A DNA stretch of 64,000 nucleotides, taken from positions 996,001 through 1,060,000 of the forward strand of contig JAUJYZ010000974.1 in NCBI GenBank assembly GCA_033675265.1. The letters are read 5' to 3'. This document shows positions 57,799-64,000 of this stretch, one piece after another. The notes under the pieces were generated by a model. It did no database searches. It had not been told where the DNA came from and saw only the letters and a program-made list of their open reading frames with translations. Source of the DNA: Actinostola sp. cb2023 (Eukaryota > Cnidaria > Anthozoa > Actiniaria > Actinostolidae). Every line of letters starts with the position of its first letter. Position 1 is the first letter of the stretch. A program made the translations under genes and the position numbers.

Positions 57799-59283
57799 TC
57801 AGTTTTGTTTGACTCTTCTTTTGAGACACACTTGAAAGTCTTCAGGCATTCGCACTATGCCATGGGTACCCTGTAGTTGTTGTATTGCAGCGTCTGGGGG
57901 ACTGCTAAACTCGAACTCCTGTAGCATTCCAGTAACTAAAAGAAACATTTCCTGCCTTGCCATGGTCTCTCCCAGGCAGACTCTGCGTCCGGCGCTAAAC
58001 GGCATGTAGCTGAGTTTGGACACATCTCTCATTCTACCCTCGGAGTCGAGAAACCTTTCTGGTCTAAACTCCATGGGATCGTCCCACTGCCGTTCATCAT
58101 GGTGTATGGCCCATAGGTTTAGAAGCACTGTCGTATCCTTTGGTATATCGTACTTGTCGAGCGTAGTATGTCGTGTAGACTTGTGGGGAACAGATAGTGG
58201 GACAACTGACGACAATCTCGCGGTCTCGGCCAACACTGCCTCGACGTAGGGAAGTCGTTCCCTGTCTTTGATTTCAGGCATTCGATCAAAGCCTAACACG
58301 TCGTCTATCTCAGCGTGGAGCTTGGCTTGGATTTGTGGGTGGCACATGAGGTGGATCAAAGTCCATAGGATGGTCGTGGTGGATGTTTCGTTGCCTGCGA
58401 TGAAAACATCTTGAATGGTCATAATCACGTGATCTTCATTGATGACGTCATTCCCATCCACGTTTTCTTCTTCCAGTTTGACTTTTATCAAGGCATCCGT
58501 CAGGTCACGTGTCACGTTTTCGTCAAAAGTCTCGAAGTGCTCTCGGTACTTCCGGTTCAGGATTTCGTCCTTGACCGTACAACAGTTCTTGATGTCTCTA
58601 GCGGGCTTTATTGGGAAGTGTATCAACCATGGTAGAATGCTCAGCACCCCCGTGCTTTCTGCAACCTTACACGCCGTGTCGGTAAAGTACACGCACTTAA
58701 GGAATTCTGGGTCGTCAATGTCATACCGCTGACCAAAGATCAAGGCGCAAACAATGTTCATGACTGACAGCTGTACATCATTTTTAATGTTTATTGTATT
58801 GGTTCCGTAAGCCTTCATTCTTGCAATCAATTCTTTCATCTCCACCTGTACTAACCTTTCTATTTGCGGGTTAAACAGTCGTAAGGCTTTGGTGCCAATT
58901 TTTCTAAGTAACTTAAGTCTTTCACTGTAATCACCAAATACAATGTCCTGTGAACCTCTTGTGACGTAATCACCCGTGAAAACATAAGGTCTGCCTGCAA
59001 AGTCGTCCTTTCTGGTCAGCAGTGCTTCGCGCGCTGACGAGGCTGAGTTGATGACGATGATTCTACGGCCCTGTAGGTAGAGCGTGAAGATGTCTCCGTA
59101 GGTTTTCTGAAGCTTGCAGAATGCTTCGTGAGCAAAAGGCATCGAGTCGATAACGTCTAGCAGGTTACCTAGCAACGGTAACGCTCTGGGACCTGGGGGC
59201 AAGTTGGTTGGCTCTGACAGACGACAGACAATAAAGTGTAGAAGAACTGCACTGACCAGGAAAAGTACCACTTCGAGTATCAT
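57799..59283 (-). CDS. Cytochrome P450, clan 2 (CYP17/CYP1-like), intronless
   Basis: Single open frame of 494 residues. N-terminal anchor (residues 2-20), hinge LPPGPRALPLLGN, I-helix AGNETSTTT, ExxR as ETAR, FRPERF, heme loop [12 protein letters not shown] with Cys436. Complete and probably functional; microsomal. Length and motif order match the P450 at 49979-51771, but the sequence is clearly diverged, so the duplication is not recent. The position matching the paralogue's intron (after about residue 154) is continuous here. Substrate unknown. Confidence 0.95.
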   Translation of the reverse strand: MILEVVLFLVSAVLLHFIVCRLSEPTNLPPGPRALPLLGNLLDVIDSMPFAHEAFCKLQKTYGDIFTLYLQGRRIIVINSASSAREALLTRKDDFAGRPYVFTGDYVTRGSQDIVFGDYSERLKLLRKIGTKALRLFNPQIERLVQVEMKELIARMKAYGTNTINIKNDVQLSVMNIVCALIFGQRYDIDDPEFLKCVYFTDTACKVAESTGVLSILPWLIHFPIKPARDIKNCCTVKDEILNRKYREHFETFDENVTRDLTDALIKVKLEEENVDGNDVINEDHVIMTIQDVFIAGNETSTTTILWTLIHLMCHPQIQAKLHAEIDDVLGFDRMPEIKDRERLPYVEAVLAETARLSSVVPLSVPHKSTRHTTLDKYDIPKDTTVLLNLWAIHHDERQWDDPMEFRPERFLDSEGRMRDVSKLSYMPFSAGRRVCLGETMARQEMFLLVTGMLQEFEFSSPPDAAIQQLQGTHGIVRMPEDFQVCLKRRVKQN

Positions 59284-59826
59284 TTTACAGACAGGATCTG
59301 AAACGGGAAAACACTAGTCGTTTACCACTAAAGCTTTGGGTGCATACCTCATGATACTGGTTCAGTCATGATGGCTATGATGATGATGCTGATAATAATA
59401 AGTATTATTTAGGGTTGATGATGATGAGTAGGAGGATTGTGATGGTGAAAATGATGGATCGGGTAATTAAAATTATAGACGACGACGATAACAGCGCTGA
59501 ATATCGTGTACGCATGCGTGAGTGACGTAAGCCAAAGAAAAATGCGACTAATAGTTTTACTTAGATATAAAAGGAAACCATACTATGTTAGTTTTGGCAC
59601 ATTTTCTTCAGTAATTATAACAAAGTAGAAAGTGACTCCAAGACAAGCCAGGGCTTGGGATTCCTGTGTTAGGATGATGTTGATGATGATGCAAATTGAC
59701 CGATCTTAAAAATACTTAAATTCAACTTAGCCTCGCATTCAGGAGTAGCTTGTTTTGTTATTCTAATTTCTTCTTTTGTTTTATATCTTGGAAGTGAGGC
59801 TAACCTGAATTTCAAGTAATTTTAAG
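59284..59826. other. P450 upstream region
   Basis: Contains 'gatgatgatg' runs (59360-59450, 59670-59690) and an imperfect foldback at 59708-59825 ('aaattcaacttagcctcgc' against 'gaggctaacctgaattt'). The P450 promoter must lie in the right-hand (5') part; no TATA box is clear. Confidence 0.4.
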
Positions 59827-61463
59827 ATGCGTCAATTGAAATCATTATGTTGTACATATAAATATGGAATCCGAGGTCTACCTCACTTGTGGTTTTCAAG
59901 TTATTTAAAAGACAGGAAACAGTATGTTAAAATTGGAAAGACAGAGTCTTCTCCTGAAACAATCTCGTGCGGGGTTCCTCAAGGATCAACCCTTGGGCCG
60001 CTGTTATATCTCTTGTATATTAATGATCTGCCAAACTGCTCTAAGAAACTCCCTGAAGAAACTAATGTTTAGAATTTTTGCGGATGATACTAATATCTTC
60101 TATTCCTCAAGAAAACTAAGTGATTTGGAATATGTGGTGAATGAGGAACTTCTTAATGTCATTAAATACTGTGCTGTAAATAAACTCTCAATTAATTTTA
60201 AAAAGACAAATTACATGCTTGTTACCTCACCAAAAAAGAATCTCAACATCTCTATAACTTCTTGTGATATTGAATATAAAACGCAAATCAAATACTTAGG
60301 TGTTTTCATTGACAACCACTTACAGTGGGGTATGCAAATATCTCATGTTAATAATAAGTTGGCTAAAAATATAGGGATTATTAAAAAATTAAGGTACTAT
60401 GTATCCTTAAGTACTCTCAATCATCTTTATTACACTCTCATCTATCCGTATCTGTGTTATGGTCTAACGAGTTGGGGCACTGCTACCCAATCCAGACTTA
60501 AATTAATTGAATCTAAACAAAATGAATGTATTCGTTCCATTTTTTTTGCAAAGTGAATAGAAAGTGCTTCATCTTTCTATAAACTTCTAGAGATTCTCAA
60601 GCTAGGAAATATCTTCAAATTAAAAATTTCTATACTTATCCGTAAGTCAAAATGTACCAAGCTAAACGTTCCCGATATTCTGCACGAATTAATTCCATCT
60701 GCATCTAATATACATAAATATAATACTCAATCTGCAGACAGTACTGTTTCGCTCTTTGTGAGCTCATCAGTGCAGAAAGATATGCTACTAAAGATAATAT
60801 TTTTCGACCAGCCTCAAGAACAAATTATGGTCTCTCTCGGTTCAAATCTGTTGCCTCTAGACTATGGGAGGAGGTACCTGCTAAAAAAAATCATTATCGT
60901 ACACTGAGTTTAAAAAGCAGTTCAAGTCCCTTCTTCTAGATCACCAAGCCTGATTCAGTCATACACGCTGCCAATTTACTTCAACTTATATATTTTACTA
61001 TTACTTAGAACTTATAATGTGTCTCCCACATCTTATTGTTTTATATGAATTAACTATAAAAATGTAATAATAATAAATATATGAATAATTAATGTGATAA
61101 TGATAATTATATATTATTATATGTGTACTAAATAGGAATTGATTATATTATTATTATATATCCAGTTTTATAAACTGGTATGAACTTAAATCTGTTTTAT
61201 ATTTATATGATTTATAATTAGTTACTTATATATTTCTTGTTAATGGATAAATTTCTGTGTGAGCAAGATTATTATATCTTTTTTATATCTTTCCTTTTTT
61301 TCTCGACTATTCTACACATCGTAGTGGCCAACTCGAAAGCTATGCTACTTTGGTCACTACGCACATATCTATGCAATTATATGAATATTTCTAAAACTAT
61401 GTAATTAGGAAAATAATATTATTGTTATATATACAATGAAGTGTGCAAATAAAGAAAGTTAAA
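59827..61463 (+). pseudogene. 5'-truncated, frameshifted non-LTR retrotransposon
   Basis: Reverse transcriptase remnants of a CR1/L2-like element. One frame (59827-60072) carries YGIRG and CGVPQGSTLGPLLYLLYINDL; the next (from about 60060) carries FRIFADDTNIF, the catalytic YADD-type box, then KTNYML, KYLGVFID and SWGTA. A stop at 60554 and further shifts follow, with recognisable tail 'FKLKIS...' to about 60950. An AT-rich 3' region ends at 61463 in AATAAA plus (GTTAAA)n, as in elements with microsatellite tails. Not functional. Confidence 0.85.
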
Positions 61464-63376
61464 GTTAAAGGTACAGTCCCTGGGACGTGGATTACGATAA
61501 TCGCACTATGGCGGACTCACTGGTCAACCTGTTTTATGTGCTTTGTTGGCCGAGTAGTTTAGGTTTATAGTAGAGTGATTCCAATAAACCTGGGCACTAC
61601 CAAGAGCTACTCATTAGCTGTCAGTGTTTATTAGATGCAAAGGAACAAAAGAAAACAAAAGAGTGAGTGTCTAATAGTGTGTATTGGTGTATAGTTAGTA
61701 ATGCCCAGGTTTATTGGAATCACTCTAGTAAAGTAAATGTTTGTAAATACCCGGTGATTAGTTATTACTCTGGTATGGCAGGACGACATAATCCGCGATA
61801 AGTACTCTATTGTACTCTATTGTAGAGTAGCAGGGGACGATCACTGATGTGTCTTCTTATATCTGAGATCCTGGGCGTACATACTTCCTTGTCAGTAGCG
61901 TAGACTGTCTAAACTAGTTTCTGATTTACTTTTTCATAAGTGGAGAACAGTTGCAAAATCGGGTGGAATTTTGAGAATTCGGCATCATTGTATCTTTTAT
62001 AGTGATAATGTCTACTGAGCAGTGGTCACCGGAATGGAGTCAGATCTTTGGAAACCGCCCCTGTCAAATTCTAGTAATCAACAGCACCGGGCAGTTATAG
62101 TTAAGATGTACTTTCTTCGTAAGAAACTACATGAGGATTAAAATCCTTATGTACCACCCGCCCGCCGCCGAATCACTTTTCACGATGTTTCATAACACTG
62201 TGTCTGAACGCTTTTATACCTCATCGTTGTACTTTTCGTTCTCGCTATGCTTTTGATTTAATACGAAGAAAGTACATAGATATGTACGGCGCTACTCAAT
62301 GTTGAAGTATTCAAGTGTTTGTTTGTTATTCAATAAAGAATTACTTTTCTAGCTCATCAAGACGATCTCAATAAAAACATGTGCAATCATTAAGTACCAA
62401 GAATCACCAACCTTCAGTACTGCAACGAATATTCCTCCTTACACACTTGGAACTGATAGCTATTGTAACGAATACTGATAGCTATTGTAACTATTGTCTG
62501 CACAAAGGGTCGAAGTTCAGTGTTGCGTACCTACATCCCGAGGCGATTAGGCTACGTATCCCCCCATGATGGCTTGCTCATCAGGGGAGGTTTATAACAC
62601 GTGATCAAGCTCCTCCCTAACTCCATGACACGTGTGTAAACCCAACCCTCTTTTTCCAATGCATGTTTTATTAAAGAGCGCGCGAGTCGGGAAATGCGGC
62701 TTTTTCCGGATGGACTTTAGCCTGCGTGTCCGGCTCTGGAGGGAGGGAGGGGTACGCAGGCTAGATGGACTTACGCCATCACGTCCGAACCCCATCACGT
62801 GACTTTTCCAATGGTTTTATTAAGAGCGCGCGAGTGGGGAAATACGGGTCATATGATAACACTCGTTTTTTACCAAGTGTATGTTTACTACTACTATGCA
62901 TTACAGCCTAAGGGAAGCTTATTATACTACTAATCAACATGGATTTTGAGGACAAACAGCACGCTAATCCTTTAGTACTTTAAAAACACATTATAAGCAT
63001 TACACAGTATTATACTTGAAAACAATATTGGCTTTTAATACTGGGCCGTCGTGAACACATGCTATTTGCTGCAACCATATCGTGTAAACAAAGGTTACTA
63101 TTGTCAATGTTGAAATTTAGAAGTTTGTAACTTGACTAGACAAGACATTTTGATGTTTTTGTGTCCACATATTTGTAGCAATCGATGAAGGATGTAACTG
63201 ATAAGTGATGCATGCCAGGATAGTGTTATTGCACACACTGGCCGTCTGGGTATAAACCTGTCCTGCCAGGTACAAAATAACGTCTATAACAACAAGCAAT
63301 AACACATGCGCAAAAATAAAATAATAAAAATTGAAACAAAATTACAGCGGTGACAGGAGAAGCAAATTTTAAAATG
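61464..63376. other. Gene-free repeat-rich right flank
   Basis: No gene recognised. Small elements: 61571-61727, foldback with ends TAGAGTGATTCCAATAAACC; about 62104-62277, ends 'atgtactttcttcgt' inverted; 62718-62763, a 46-bp palindrome with TAGCCTGCGT ends inside a 9-bp duplication. Two direct copies of 'ttttattaa(a)gagcgcgcgagt' lie about 155 bp apart (62667 and 62816). Confidence 0.6.
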
Positions 63377-64000
63377 GCATTACCTAAACAAGCAGGGTAC
63401 TGGGAACGAGTTTATTAGAATTAAGAGGATATTTATTTCAACATCGCGTAATATCCGCCAAAAGCGCCAAAAAACAGCCCTTTTGAACAGTTTGACTTTC
63501 GATTTTCGCTTTGGATTAACACTCTAATTTTATTTTAACCATGCACAAACTATTAAAAACAAAGTAAATTGTCTACCTAAAGCTATTTTAGCGTTGTACA
63601 AACCCATTTTCCTGCTTTTTGTTTCAAATTTGAGCGAATTCAAGGGAAAACATCAGCAATACTAGCAAATATACAGATCTAGCCCATGTGGACAGTTTTC
63701 AAATCAAATTATCAATTTGGATTAACACTCTAATTTCACTTTTACCGGTCAAAAACCATCACAAATAACTTGAACTCTTTTGTACAAAACGTAATTTCCA
63801 GCCTATTGGTTTTTGGCGCTCAATACGCGCGTTCGTAAAAAATATCCTCTCAATGCAATTACCAAATTCAGTTCATGACATGAAACAGCATGTTGAAATT
63901 AGTATCTGTGCAAAGTGTAATGTGATTTGAGCGAATTCTGTTGGAATTATAAACTTTTGAAATTGTGTTGTCCAGCCAAAGTTTTACAGTGAATGTATGG
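63377..64000. mobile_element. Second copy of the 1-kb-region transposon, cut by the window edge
   Basis: Starts with 'gcattac...agcagggtactgggaacg', matching the left end at 1044, and 63865-64000 matches 1100-1215 ('atgacatgaaacagcatgttgaaa', 'gaattctgttggaattataaac', 'cagtgaatgtatgg'). The stretch between is longer than in the first copy (63420-63860) and contains two diverged copies of 'tttggattaacactctaattt'. The right end is outside the window. Confidence 0.7.

Overview
This is nuclear DNA from an animal, most likely an anthozoan cnidarian (coral or sea anemone type). The genes have spliceosomal GT-AG introns, the proteins have clear animal orthologues, and introns and spacers are packed with short palindromic MITEs, foldback elements and minisatellites. 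I cannot name the species from sequence alone. Exon structures were read by eye; those called confident keep one reading frame across every junction and reach the length usual for the family.

Layout, left to right. 1-1.8 kb holds a duplicated AT-rich unit and a 789-bp transposon with perfect terminal inverted repeats. 2.0-8.9 kb (-) is a MAK/CILK1 ciliary kinase, missing its 3' end; its introns hold an ATCC/ATC microsatellite split by a hAT-like element. 9.9-14.5 kb (+) is MYG1, a mitochondrial/nuclear exonuclease, with a palindromic GIY-YIG element in intron 6. 16.2-18.9 kb (-) is a glucoside xylosyltransferase (GXYLT). Head to head with it, 19.3-25.6 kb (+), lies a two-exon gene joining a transposase-like core, an OTU-like domain and a CXC zinc-binding domain, with most catalytic residues apparently lost and a 2.1-kb 18-bp minisatellite in its only coding intron. 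26.9-27.9 kb (-) is MED31 and 27.9-39.5 kb (+) is EIF4H; their start codons are only 82 bp apart. EIF4H introns carry several transposons and the 42-bp and 108-bp tandem arrays. 43.0-44.3 kb (+) is TMEM167A (kish-A), complete at 72 residues in four small exons. 46.5-49.4 kb (+) is the 5' half of LACTB. 50.0-51.8 kb and 57.8-59.3 kb (-) are two 494-residue cytochrome P450s, one with an intron and one without, separated by two different 34-bp tandem arrays. 59.8-61.5 kb is a decayed non-LTR retrotransposon, and the rest is gene-free repeat-rich DNA ending in a second copy of the transposon seen at 1 kb.

Most genes here are housekeeping genes (kinase, nuclease, glycosyltransferase, Mediator, translation factor, secretory protein, mitochondrial filament protein) arranged in divergent pairs: MAK/MYG1, GXYLT/OTU-CXC and MED31/EIF4H. 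They do not form one pathway. The most unusual item is the OTU-CXC gene, which looks like a transposon-derived gene kept by the host as a non-catalytic chromatin or DNA-binding protein.
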